IMG/VR virus record: IMGVR_UViG_3300031857_024895
Location: 1-27,495 of that record
DNA from: a virus
DNA: 27,495 bases
Reading direction: 5' to 3' (one strand)
The translations under genes and the position numbers were made by a program. Numbering within the stretch: position 1 is the stretch's first letter; each line of letters opens with the position of its first letter. The notes under the pieces were generated by a model. The model saw nothing but the letters and a program-made list of their open reading frames with translations. It was not told the DNA's origin and did not search any database. This document shows, one piece after another, positions 1 through 7,163 of the stretch.

Positions 1-528
1 TGTGATAAAGAATTAGTACCTGATGCTCGTCTAGTTATACCTTTCTATGACCATTACAATGAATTAATCGCTGTAACTGGTCGATCATTGGAATCTGGAA
101 GTAAAGTGCTTCGTTATGTTACCGTGAGAACAAACGATTCAAAAGATAAGTTATTGTTTGGTATGGATACAGTTGATTTAAATCAACCAGTAAGAATTGT
201 AGAAGGCCAGTTAGATTCCTTGTTTCTAAATAACTGCATCGCTTCAGGTGATGGAAATCTTTCAATCGCAGCTAAGAATGTAGATTGCAAAGAAAAGATT
301 CTCATCTATGATAATGAAAAAAGAAATAAAGAAATTCTAAAGATGATGCACAATTCGATAGAATTAGGTTATAAGGTAGTGATATGGCCAGATTATATTG
401 AAGCCAAAGATATAAATGAAATGGTAATGTCAGGCATTTCACCTGACGCAATTGAAGAAATTATAAGTAATAATACTTTTTCTGGTTTGGAAGCACAAAC
501 TAGATTTACATTTTGGAAAAGAGTTTAA
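1..528 (+). CDS. DNA primase, T4 gp61-like (5' truncated)
   Basis: The reading frame is open from the first base of the window to TAA at 526-528, so this is the C-terminal 175 residues of a longer gene whose start lies outside the window. It carries a TOPRIM-type core: VEGQLDSLF (about nt 199-225) holds the conserved glutamate, and IYDNE (about nt 304-318) is the acidic DxD-like segment that binds metal. Wording and spacing match T4 gp61-family primases, which make the pentaribonucleotide primers for lagging-strand synthesis with the gp41 helicase. An internal TTG at 88 also opens a frame, but conserved sequence continues upstream of it, so it is not the true start. The next gene, thyX, starts one base after the stop codon. 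Confidence 0.8.
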   Translation, partial: CDKELVPDARLVIPFYDHYNELIAVTGRSLESGSKVLRYVTVRTNDSKDKLLFGMDTVDLNQPVRIVEGQLDSLFLNNCIASGDGNLSIAAKNVDCKEKILIYDNEKRNKEILKMMHNSIELGYKVVIWPDYIEAKDINEMVMSGISPDAIEEIISNNTFSGLEAQTRFTFWKRV

Positions 529-529
529 C

Positions 530-1198
530 ATGAAAGTTAATTTGATTAGTTATTCACAAATAGCACGAACATCAGGTGGTGGCATTGAAAAAGATTTACA
601 AGAGTTAGTCGCTTTCTGTGCAAGAGTATCAAATCCCAGTAACCAATCAAATAAAGAAACAAGTGAGAAGTTAATTCGTTATCTCATCAAAAACCAACAC
701 TGGTCACCTTTAGAGATGGTGAGTATGTGTTTAGAAATTGAAACCACAAGAGATATTGCTAGACAGATGCTTCGTCACCGTTCTTTTTCTTTTCAGGAAT
801 TTTCACAGCGTTATGCTAATCCTGTAGAAGATTTGGATTTTGTGTATCGTGAAGCTAGATTACAAGATACAAAGAATCGACAAAATTCTATTGAAACGAA
901 TGATGATTACTTGCAAGAAAGATGGGAATCAGAACAAGCATCAGTAATTCTAAGAGCAAAACAAGCGTATGAGTGGGCTATAGAAAATGGTCTTGCAAAA
1001 GAACAAGCCCGTGTAGTTTTGCCAGAAGGTCTAACAGTATCACGTTTGTATATGAATGGAACCTTGCGTAGTTGGATACACTACATACAGTTACGTTCAG
1101 CAAACGGCACACAAAAAGAGCACATGCTCATCGCACGTAAATGTGCAGAAGTAGTTGCCAAAGTATTTCCGATGGCAAAAGAATTCACAGAAAATTAA
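530..1198 (+). CDS. thyX: Flavin-dependent thymidylate synthase ThyX
   Basis: The 222-residue product matches the usual length of ThyX, which methylates dUMP to dTMP using FAD, NADPH and methylene-tetrahydrofolate. The diagnostic RHR-x7-S motif is present at residues 82-92 (RHRSFSFQEFS), followed by QRY. An upstream HWSPLEM segment (57-63) and a downstream LPEGLTVSRLYMNGTLRSW-type segment also fit the family. The ATG at 530 lies one base after the primase stop, which suggests translational coupling. nrdA follows after 23 bases, so the gene belongs to a phage deoxynucleotide-supply block. ThyX rather than ThyA is common in aquatic phages. The assignment rests on intact motifs and is firm. Confidence 0.95.
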   Translation: MKVNLISYSQIARTSGGGIEKDLQELVAFCARVSNPSNQSNKETSEKLIRYLIKNQHWSPLEMVSMCLEIETTRDIARQMLRHRSFSFQEFSQRYANPVEDLDFVYREARLQDTKNRQNSIETNDDYLQERWESEQASVILRAKQAYEWAIENGLAKEQARVVLPEGLTVSRLYMNGTLRSWIHYIQLRSANGTQKEHMLIARKCAEVVAKVFPMAKEFTEN

Positions 1199-1221
1199 TA
1201 ACAATAAAATTGGAGCAGCGA

Positions 1222-3018
1222 ATGGAAGATATCATCAATGGTATTAAGGTAGACTATTCTCAAGATAGTTTGTTTGATGAGTTGGGTGTAAAAAGATTAA
1301 AAGAATCTTACATGAAAGAGGAAGAAAACTCTCCACAAGAAAGGTTTGCATATGTTTCAAAAGCTTTTAGTTCAAATGAAGAACATGCACAAAGACTTTA
1401 TAATTATAGTAGCAAGCATTGGCTTAGTTATTCTACTCCCATTCTTAGCTTTGGCCGTAGTAAGCGTGGCCTTCCTATCTCTTGTTTCTTACCTTATTTG
1501 GATGATAGTGCTGAGGGCTTGGTCGATACGTTATCGGAAGTCAACTGGCTTTCAATGTTAGGAGGAGGAGTTGGAATTGGTCTTGGTATTCGTTCTGCTG
1601 ATGATAAGTCTGTTGGCATTATGCCTCACTTGCGTACCTATGACGCTTCTTCTTTGGCGTATAGGCAAGGTAGGACCCGCCGCGGTTCTTACGCTGCTTA
1701 TCTTGATATTAGTCATCCAGATATTCTTATTTTCTTAGAGATGCGTAAACCAACGGGTGATCAAAACATGCGTTGTTTGAATTTACATCACGGAATTAAC
1801 ATTACAGATGACTTCATGCATTTAATTGAAAAGTGTATGTTAGACCATGATGCAGATGATACATGGGAACTAAAAGATCCACATAGTGGTGAAGTACGTG
1901 ACAAAGTTTCTGCGAGAGAATTGTGGCAACGTGTACTTGAAATGCGTATGATGACGGGTGAACCATATTTGCATTTTATTGATACAAGTAATCGTGCAAT
2001 GCCAGAATTTCAAAAGAAATTAGGTCTATCAATTAAACAAAGTAATCTATGCAGCGAAATTATTTTACCAACCGACAAAGAAAGAACTGCTGTTTGCTGT
2101 CTTTCGTCATTGAATTTGGAGTATTTTGATGAGTGGAAAAATGATAAACTTTTTTTACGGGACACGGCTGAAATGCTGGATAATGTACTTCAGTACTTTA
2201 TTAGCAATGCTCCTGATCACATTAGCCGAGCCAGGTACTCTGCTATCCAAGAGCGCAGCATTGGTGTGGGGGCTCTTGGTTTTCACGCTTATCTACAGAG
2301 AAATGGCATACCGTTTGAGTCGGCGCTGGCAACATCTTCAAACAATAAAATATTTAAACACATACGAGAAGGATTAAATGAAGCGAATCTTCAATTGGGT
2401 GCTGAACGAGGTGAAGCACCGGATGCTAGAGGCACCGGACTACGTTTCAGTCATCTTATGGCCATTGCTCCTAATGCTTCTAGCTCTATTATCATGGGCA
2501 ATACTAGCCCTTCTGTTGAGCCTTATCGTGCCAATGCCTATAGACAAGATACTCTTTCTGGAGCCTACTTAAATAAAAATAAGTATTTGGATAAGTTAAT
2601 CAAGGAGAAATGTGATGCCGACAGCAAATTGGATTATCAAGAAATCTGGTCATCTATCATTGCAAACGATGGTTCCGTCCAACACTTGGATTTCTTGGAT
2701 GAATGGACCAAAGATGTCTACAAAACTAGTATGGAAATTGACCAAAGATGGATTGTGGACCACGCAGCTAACAGACAAAATTACATTGACCAGGCGCAAT
2801 CCATTAACCTCTTTTTTAGACCTGATGTAAATGTAAAGTATCTACATGCTGTACACTTTCAGGCTTGGAAACAAGGACTCAAAACACTTTATTACTGCCG
2901 TAGTGAGAAATTGGCTAAAGCAGATAAAGTGTCAAAGAGAATCGAAAGAAAAGTGATCGAAGAAATTGATTTGAAGGCTTTAGCAACAGAAGATGTTTGT
3001 TTAGCTTGCGAAGGATGA
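1222..3018 (+). CDS. nrdA: Class Ia ribonucleotide reductase, alpha (large) subunit
   Basis: The gene encodes the catalytic subunit that reduces ribonucleoside diphosphates to deoxy forms. I start it at ATG 1222, which has a GGAG at 1212-1215; the frame is open further upstream but that part overlaps thyX and is not RNR-like. The product has 598 residues. Visible key residues are C88 (ISCFLP), C277 and E279 (SNLCSEI), C292 (TAVCCLSS), the radical-transfer pair Y557-Y558 (TLYYC) and a C-terminal redox pair C593-x2-C596. A GGGVGIGLG loop lies at 114-122. E. coli NrdA has about 760 residues and its first redox Cys is near 225, so this protein lacks the N-terminal ATP-cone, the dATP-sensing domain. 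The partner nrdB (4330-5322) and a thioredoxin (4092-4337) lie downstream on the same strand. Confidence 0.95.
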   Translation: MEDIINGIKVDYSQDSLFDELGVKRLKESYMKEEENSPQERFAYVSKAFSSNEEHAQRLYNYSSKHWLSYSTPILSFGRSKRGLPISCFLPYLDDSAEGLVDTLSEVNWLSMLGGGVGIGLGIRSADDKSVGIMPHLRTYDASSLAYRQGRTRRGSYAAYLDISHPDILIFLEMRKPTGDQNMRCLNLHHGINITDDFMHLIEKCMLDHDADDTWELKDPHSGEVRDKVSARELWQRVLEMRMMTGEPYLHFIDTSNRAMPEFQKKLGLSIKQSNLCSEIILPTDKERTAVCCLSSLNLEYFDEWKNDKLFLRDTAEMLDNVLQYFISNAPDHISRARYSAIQERSIGVGALGFHAYLQRNGIPFESALATSSNNKIFKHIREGLNEANLQLGAERGEAPDARGTGLRFSHLMAIAPNASSSIIMGNTSPSVEPYRANAYRQDTLSGAYLNKNKYLDKLIKEKCDADSKLDYQEIWSSIIANDGSVQHLDFLDEWTKDVYKTSMEIDQRWIVDHAANRQNYIDQAQSINLFFRPDVNVKYLHAVHFQAWKQGLKTLYYCRSEKLAKADKVSKRIERKVIEEIDLKALATEDVCLACEG

Positions 3019-3028
3019 TTGATATAAA

Positions 3029-3667
3029 GTGTCAACAATTGCATTATTTGTGCAACACCCGAAATGTTCGGTTCAATCGTGCAATGGTATAATCAAAGCA
3101 CTAGGACCGAACTATACATATAAATTATTTACTAAACATGAAATCGAAAACGACTTTTTTGATAATGTGGATCTCTTGTGTTTTCCTGGTGGTGTTGGCG
3201 ACAGTGATGCTTTCGATACATATTTTAGGCATCACGGGAGTTTTATCCTTGACTACATCAAATCTGGTGGCAGATATCTTGGGATATGTATGGGTGCCTA
3301 TTGGGCTGATAAACATTATTTTAATATACTGTACGGAGTTGAATCAAAACAATATATTAAAAGACCAAACACCTGTACCAGACGATCATACAGTAAAGCA
3401 ATTGAATGTAACTGGAACGGCACAGATGATAGATTCTTCTTTTACGATGCACCTACATTTATCGGAGAAGAATCGAATTATGAAGTTGTAGCGAGATATA
3501 AAAATGGAGATCCAGCCGCAATTATACAAGGTCGTATAGGTTTGATTGGACCCCATCTCGAAGCAGAAGAATATTGGTATGATAAACCTTATTTGCATCG
3601 TCACTGGAATAATGGTAAACATCATACATTATTAAAACAATTTGTTGACAGATTGATGGAGAAGTAG
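3029..3667 (+). CDS. Glutamine-amidotransferase-like protein (BPL_N / class I GATase-like fold)
   Basis: The 212-residue protein has the layout of a class I glutamine-amidotransferase-like fold of the type found as the N-terminal domain of some biotin-protein ligases. It has an FPGGVGDSDAF loop (52-62), a nucleophile elbow GICMGAYWA with C87, and a later GPHLEAEEYW segment giving H176 and E178 as the likely rest of the triad. There is no ligase domain, so biotin ligation is not implied and the substrate is unknown. The start is a GTG at 3029, ten bases after the nrdA stop, with AAGGA at 3011-3015 as a distant ribosome-binding site. It lies inside the nrd block. A hydrophobic ORF in another frame (3138-3491) is a shadow of this gene. 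Confidence 0.7.
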   Translation: MSTIALFVQHPKCSVQSCNGIIKALGPNYTYKLFTKHEIENDFFDNVDLLCFPGGVGDSDAFDTYFRHHGSFILDYIKSGGRYLGICMGAYWADKHYFNILYGVESKQYIKRPNTCTRRSYSKAIECNWNGTDDRFFFYDAPTFIGEESNYEVVARYKNGDPAAIIQGRIGLIGPHLEAEEYWYDKPYLHRHWNNGKHHTLLKQFVDRLMEK

Positions 3668-3673
3668 TATGAT
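3645..3673 (+). promoter_or_regulatory. Candidate sigma70-like promoter at the end of the amidotransferase-like gene
   Basis: TTGACA (3645-3650), a 17-base spacer and TATGAT (3668-3673) give 11 of 12 matches to the sigma70 consensus. The -35 lies in the last codons of the upstream gene and the -10 overlaps the ATG at 3669. A transcript starting near 3680 would exclude that ATG but include an in-frame ATG at 3687. It could be a secondary promoter for the small genes, thioredoxin and nrdB. It could also be chance, as part of the motif is coding sequence. Confidence 0.4.
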
Positions 3674-3800
3674 AGGTGAAATCATTATGTGGGGTTTCTT
3701 TTCAGCATGGGGTTGGTTTGGTGCTTCATACATTAAAGAAAAAATATGGCCAGAAAAACCAGCAATAGTACAAGAGGAAAAAAAGAATGAGCAAAAGTAA
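3669..3800 (+). CDS. Small tryptophan-rich membrane protein (43 aa)
   Basis: ATG 3669 follows the preceding TAG by one base and GGAG (3658-3661) sits 7 bases upstream. The 43-residue product has one hydrophobic, aromatic-rich segment (about residues 4-22, IIMWGFFSAWGWFGASY) and then a charged tail full of Glu and Lys, as in a single-pass inner-membrane microprotein with a cytoplasmic tail. An in-frame ATG at 3687 (residue 7) is an alternative start. I cannot name a function. Its position between nrdA and thioredoxin, in a run of three tiny genes, is typical of compact T4-like genomes. The end overlaps the next gene by 14 bases. Confidence 0.6.
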   Translation: MIGEIIMWGFFSAWGWFGASYIKEKIWPEKPAIVQEEKKNEQK

Positions 3801-3951
3801 AGATTACAGCAATTTTGAAACACAAAAAGAAATATTATTGGATTATTTACAAGTAATGATTGCGATTGAAGATTGGCATGGCGTATCAGATGTGGCAAAC
3901 GATTTGCGTGAATTGGAAGCAAAACAAAATGTAAATTACAAAAGCAAATAA
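3787..3951 (+). CDS. Hypothetical small protein (54 aa)
   Basis: ATG 3787 overlaps the end of the upstream 43-residue gene by 14 bases and the frame closes with TAA at 3949-3951. The product is mainly helical and charged: a lysine-rich start, an amphipathic stretch (ETQKEILLDYLQVMIAIEDW) and an acidic/basic second helix containing VANDLRELEAK. No catalytic motif or membrane segment is visible. The sequence context (same strand, tight overlap) supports it as a real gene; its function is unknown. A protein-protein interaction role would suit its composition, but that is only a guess. Confidence 0.55.
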   Translation: MSKSKDYSNFETQKEILLDYLQVMIAIEDWHGVSDVANDLRELEAKQNVNYKSK

Positions 3952-3960
3952 GGAGATATT

Positions 3961-4095
3961 ATGGCTAAGCAAACCGGAACAAGTAAACACAAATCAGTAC
4001 ACAAAAGAACTAAACAGGGTGGACAGAAAAAAACCTCCTCCATGAATAAAACAGAAAAAACATCAAATAAAAAATATAGAGGTCAAGGTCGATGA
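3961..4095 (+). CDS. Very basic small protein (44 aa)
   Basis: ATG 3961 has a good ribosome-binding site (AGGAG at 3951-3955). The 44-residue product is almost entirely Lys, Arg, Gln, Gly, Ser and Thr (for example HKRTKQGGQKKTSSMNK) and ends YRGQGR. It is probably disordered and nucleic-acid- or polyanion-binding by charge; nothing more specific can be said. The stop overlaps the thioredoxin start (ATGA at 4092-4095), so the two are probably translationally coupled. Confidence 0.6.
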   Translation: MAKQTGTSKHKSVHKRTKQGGQKKTSSMNKTEKTSNKKYRGQGR

Positions 4096-4337
4096 AAAAA
4101 GTTTTAAGATTTACAGCATCATGGTGTGGACCATGTAAAATGCTAGCTAAAACATTAGAAGAAGTTGAAACTAATGTACCAATTGAAGTGATTGATATTG
4201 ATGTCAATCCAGAAATTGCAACAGAATTTGGCATTCGTAGTGTACCAACATTGGTAATCGTTGAAGATAATATGGCATCAAAAAGACTCATAGGAAATAA
4301 AACAAAACAAGAACTAGAGGCATTCATCAATGATTAA
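4092..4337 (+). CDS. Thioredoxin-like protein
   Basis: The 81-residue protein begins with a short beta strand and the active site WCGPC at residues 11-15 (FTASWCGPCKM), followed by IDIDVNPEIATEFGIRSVPTLVIVED, which includes the conserved cis-proline segment SVPT. At 81 residues it is shorter than E. coli thioredoxin (about 108), lacking the first strand and helix, a common phage form. It probably reduces the C-terminal cysteine pair of NrdA during ribonucleotide reduction. ATGA coupling upstream and an 8-base overlap with nrdB downstream put it in the same operon. Confidence 0.88.
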   Translation: MKKVLRFTASWCGPCKMLAKTLEEVETNVPIEVIDIDVNPEIATEFGIRSVPTLVIVEDNMASKRLIGNKTKQELEAFIND

Positions 4338-5322
4338 AAAGCACGACACAAAACTAACGGACGAAAGAACCGCATTTAAACCATTCGCATATCCTTGGGC
4401 ATATAATGCATGGTTGCAACATGAACAAGCTCATTGGCTTCATTCAGAAGTTCCAATGATCGAAGATGTAAAAGATTGGAAAAACAAATTAACAACAGAA
4501 CAGAAACAATTTCTCACACACATTTTTAGATTCTTCACACAAGGCGACATTGATGTGGCAGGTGGTTATGTAAAGAATTATCTTCCTTATTTTCCTCAAC
4601 CGGAAGTAAGAATGATGTTACTTGGTTTTGCAGCTCGTGAAGCATTACACATTGCAGCATACTCACACTTGATTGAAACATTAGGATTGCCTGATACAAT
4701 GTACAATCAATTTTTAGAATATCAGGCAATGAGAGATAAACATGATTACGTACTTAATCTTAGCTCACAGAATGGCGATGCTGCTTCTACTGCTACTCAC
4801 ATTGCAGTATTCTCTGCTTTCACCGAAGGGATGCAATTATTCAGTTCCTTTATCATGTTACTTAACTTCCCACGCAACGGTACGATGAAGGGTATGGGAC
4901 AAATCGTTACTTGGTCTATTGTTGATGAAACAATGCACGCCGAGAATATGATTAAATTGTTCCGTACATATGTGGAAGAAAACAAAGAAATTTGGAATGA
5001 TGATTTAAAATCGAGAATATATACTATTGCAGAAAAAATGGTGGAACTAGAAGATAAATTTATTGACCTAGCTTTCGAGATGGGTCCAATGGAGAACCTA
5101 GATGCAGAAGATGTTAAGCGCTATATTCGCTATATTGCTGACCGTAGGCTTATTTCTCTTGGTCTTAAAGGGATTTTCAAGGTAAAGAAAAATCCATTGC
5201 CATGGGTTGAAGAAATGATTAATGCTCCTATTCACGGAAACTTTTTCGAAAATCGTGTTACTGATTACGCAAAAGGTGCCTTGTCGGGACAATGGGAAGA
5301 AGTTTGGGGTAAAGCAGCTTAA
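4330..5322 (+). CDS. nrdB: Class Ia ribonucleotide reductase, beta (small) subunit
   Basis: The 330-residue protein is the radical-generating, di-iron partner of NrdA. The ligand set can be read by spacing against E. coli NrdB: D73 (QGDID), E104 and H107 (REALHIAAY), E166 (EGMQLF), and E200 and H203 (VDETMHAE). The tyrosine at residue 111, four after H107, is in the place of the tyrosyl radical, so the enzyme should be a tyrosyl-radical class Ia type and not one of the Tyr-less variants. It starts at ATG 4330 inside the thioredoxin end. AAGGAG at 5323-5328, right after its TAA, serves the next gene. Confidence 0.95.
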   Translation: MIKKHDTKLTDERTAFKPFAYPWAYNAWLQHEQAHWLHSEVPMIEDVKDWKNKLTTEQKQFLTHIFRFFTQGDIDVAGGYVKNYLPYFPQPEVRMMLLGFAAREALHIAAYSHLIETLGLPDTMYNQFLEYQAMRDKHDYVLNLSSQNGDAASTATHIAVFSAFTEGMQLFSSFIMLLNFPRNGTMKGMGQIVTWSIVDETMHAENMIKLFRTYVEENKEIWNDDLKSRIYTIAEKMVELEDKFIDLAFEMGPMENLDAEDVKRYIRYIADRRLISLGLKGIFKVKKNPLPWVEEMINAPIHGNFFENRVTDYAKGALSGQWEEVWGKAA

Positions 5323-5336
5323 AAGGAGAAAAAGTG

Positions 5337-6023
5337 ATGAAATGGAAAAATGATTTAATAAAAGATATTAGATATCTTACACCTTGGGATGATAGTGATG
5401 GAGATCCAAGAATAGAATTTAGGGGTTGGGCTGAGGTAACTGAAGCGAATAGAATGGTCTTAAGAGATAGATTTTTGAGAGTTTCTGAAAATTGTTCCGC
5501 TATACTTGAAATCGGAGTCAATAGAAATGGAGAAAATTCATTTACACAAGTGTTGTTGAAAAATAAGAAAAAAGAAACTATCTATATTGGAATAGATATA
5601 GATGATAGAGAATATCTAAACAATGAAGAAGAAAATATTCATGTTATAAGAGGTGATAGTTCCAACTATGAAGAAAATATGAAAATAATAAATCAAATTT
5701 TTGAAAAATGTGGAGCAACTAGAAAAGAATTTGACTTTATTTTCATCGACGGGTGGCACAGCGTTAATCAATGTTTAAAAGATTGGGAATACACAAACAT
5801 TTTAGGAAAAAATGGAATTGTTGGACTTCATGATACAGCATATCATCCTGGTCCAAAAGTATTCATGAGAAATTTAAATAAAGATGAATGGGCTGTTGAA
5901 GCAAACGTGATTGAAACTTCTAACGATTGGGGTATTGGTTTTGCATGGAAAAAAGATACCAATAATTGGAATCCAGTTCCCGAAGGATATGAATGGAAAG
6001 TAGATCCTCCAAATATGTATTAA
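5337..6023 (+). CDS. Class I SAM-dependent methyltransferase-like protein
   Basis: The 228-residue protein has a Rossmann methyltransferase pattern: motif I at ILEIGVNRNGENSF, an acidic strand end YIGIDIDD for the SAM ribose, HVIRGDSSNY, then DFIFIDGWHS and a GIVGLHDTAYHPGP segment. This order resembles the Methyltransf_24-like group found in phage and polysaccharide-modifying loci; the substrate is unknown. ATG 5337 and GTG 5334 are adjacent candidates served by the same AAGGAG at 5323-5328; I prefer ATG. The gene is visibly more AT-rich, with many AAA, ATA and GAA codons, than the nrd and pstS genes on either side. This could mark a later insertion between two metabolic blocks, but that is inference. 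Confidence 0.7.
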   Translation: MKWKNDLIKDIRYLTPWDDSDGDPRIEFRGWAEVTEANRMVLRDRFLRVSENCSAILEIGVNRNGENSFTQVLLKNKKKETIYIGIDIDDREYLNNEEENIHVIRGDSSNYEENMKIINQIFEKCGATRKEFDFIFIDGWHSVNQCLKDWEYTNILGKNGIVGLHDTAYHPGPKVFMRNLNKDEWAVEANVIETSNDWGIGFAWKKDTNNWNPVPEGYEWKVDPPNMY

Positions 6024-6030
6024 TTGATTT

Positions 6031-6060
6031 ATGACAATCCGATGACGGTTTTGTTACAAT
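6031..6060 (+). promoter_or_regulatory. pstS promoter with candidate Pho box
   Basis: A promoter-like pair, ATGACA (6031-6036), an 18-base spacer and TACAAT (6055-6060), lies in the only sizeable gap before pstS. Overlapping the -35 is ATGACAATCCGATGACGG (6031-6048): two ATGAC-type heptamers exactly 11 bases apart. Read on the other strand these resemble the PhoB box repeat CTGTCAT-N4-CTGTCAT (six of seven matches in each half). The inverted orientation relative to pstS is not the textbook one, and PhoB control is inference. The transcript would start near 6067 and carry a leader of about 65 bases. Confidence 0.5.
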
Positions 6061-6097
6061 CCCGTTTAAGGATCATGATTTCATAGATAAGTGTGAT

Positions 6098-6115
6098 ATT
6101 GTGCAAAGGCACAAT
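6098..6115 (+). promoter_or_regulatory. Stem-loop in the pstS leader
   Basis: ATTGTGC (6098-6104), loop AAAG and GCACAAT (6109-6115) form a perfect 7-bp stem with a four-base loop, ending 6 bases before the ribosome-binding site TAGGAG (6121-6126). No T-run follows, so it is not a standard terminator. It may stabilise the mRNA or tune translation. Confidence 0.45.
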
Positions 6116-6131
6116 TCTTATAGGAGAAATC

Positions 6132-7154
6132 ATGAGAAAGTTACTTTTATCTTTATTGTTATTTACAGGAGTCGCATCCGCAGCAGAATTAACTGGCGCT
6201 GGTGCGACTTTTCCATTTCCAATCTATGCTAAGTGGGCAGAAGCATATAAAGCATCCACTGGCATTGGTCTGAATTATCAATCAATCGGTTCTGGTGGTG
6301 GTATCAAACAAATCAAAGCAAAAACAGTTGACTTTGGTGCAAGTGATATGCCATTGAAGCCTGAAGAATTAGACAAAGAAGGTCTAGTGCAATTTCCAGC
6401 AGTAATTGGCGGTGTAGTACCAGTATTCAATCTTGACGGTGTAGCAGCAGGTCAATTAAAATTAACACCAGAAGTTATTGCAAACATTCATCTTGGTAAA
6501 ATCACAAAGTGGAACGATAAAGCAATTGTTGATTTGAATCCTGGCGTCAATCTACCAGCATTAGCAATCACAGTTGTTCATCGTGCAGATGGTTCAGGCA
6601 CTACATTTATTTGGACAAACTTTTTAGGTAAAGCAAACGCTGATTTTGCAAAAACTGTTGGCGAAGGCACAGCAGTAAAATGGCCAGTTGGTGTAGGTGG
6701 TAAAGGTAATGAAGGTGTTGCTGTTCAAGTACAAAGAATCAAAGGTGCATTTGGCTATGTAGAATATGCATATGCAAAAAGAAATAAAATTGCACACGCA
6801 CAATTAAAAAATCGTGATGGTGTTTTTGTACAACCAAGTGACGATTCATTCAAAGCCGCAGCAGCAAACGCAGATTGGGCTAATGCACCAGGAATGTATT
6901 TGTTGCTCACATGGCAAACAGGTAAAGAAGCATGGCCAGCAACAGGCGCAAGTTTCATTCTCATGCACAAACAACAAGCAGATAGTTTGACAGGTCGTGC
7001 AGTTTTGAAATTCTTTGATTGGAGTTGGAAGAATGGTGCCAAGATGAGTGAAGAACTAGAATATGTTCATTTACCACAATCAGTTATTAAATTAAATCAG
7101 GACAATTGGAAAAAAGACTTAAAAGGTCCTGACAACAACCCAATTTGGAAATAA
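6132..7154 (+). CDS. pstS: Phosphate-binding periplasmic protein PstS
   Basis: The 340-residue preprotein has a signal peptide (about residues 1-17, cut after VASA) and then a mature protein closely following E. coli PstS. Phosphate-contacting segments are all visible: GAGATFP, SIGSGGGIKQI, DFGASDMPL and HRADGSGTTF. PstS binds inorganic phosphate in the periplasm and hands it to the PstCAB permease. No permease gene is visible here, so the phage protein would work with the host transporter. The true start is ATG 6132 behind TAGGAG at 6121-6126; an upstream in-frame TTG would bury the signal peptide. The next gene, a porin, begins 9 bases after its stop. The sequence is of the proteobacterial PstS type. 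Confidence 0.93.
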   Translation: MRKLLLSLLLFTGVASAAELTGAGATFPFPIYAKWAEAYKASTGIGLNYQSIGSGGGIKQIKAKTVDFGASDMPLKPEELDKEGLVQFPAVIGGVVPVFNLDGVAAGQLKLTPEVIANIHLGKITKWNDKAIVDLNPGVNLPALAITVVHRADGSGTTFIWTNFLGKANADFAKTVGEGTAVKWPVGVGGKGNEGVAVQVQRIKGAFGYVEYAYAKRNKIAHAQLKNRDGVFVQPSDDSFKAAAANADWANAPGMYLLLTWQTGKEAWPATGASFILMHKQQADSLTGRAVLKFFDWSWKNGAKMSEELEYVHLPQSVIKLNQDNWKKDLKGPDNNPIWK

Positions 7155-7163
7155 GGATAAATT

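Noticed and set aside
1183-1209. TTCACA and TAAAAT as a promoter between thyX and nrdA
   Set aside because: Spacing is 15 bases, both hexamers are imperfect, and the -35 lies in thyX; the two genes are more simply co-transcribed.
1346-2572. Three hydrophobic ORFs in a shifted frame within nrdA (1346-1561, 2126-2377, 2378-2572)
   Set aside because: nrdA is intact through this region with all catalytic residues, so these are shadows of its codon pattern.
3138-3491. A 117-residue hydrophobic ORF with several apparent membrane segments inside the amidotransferase-like gene
   Set aside because: It lies in another frame of a gene with a clear triad and conserved motifs, has no ribosome-binding site of note, and the hydrophobicity arises from T-rich second positions of the shifted frame.
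5098-5521. Minus-strand ORFs across nrdB and the methyltransferase
   Set aside because: Both plus-strand genes are clear by motif and these antisense frames have no ribosome-binding sites or recognisable domains.
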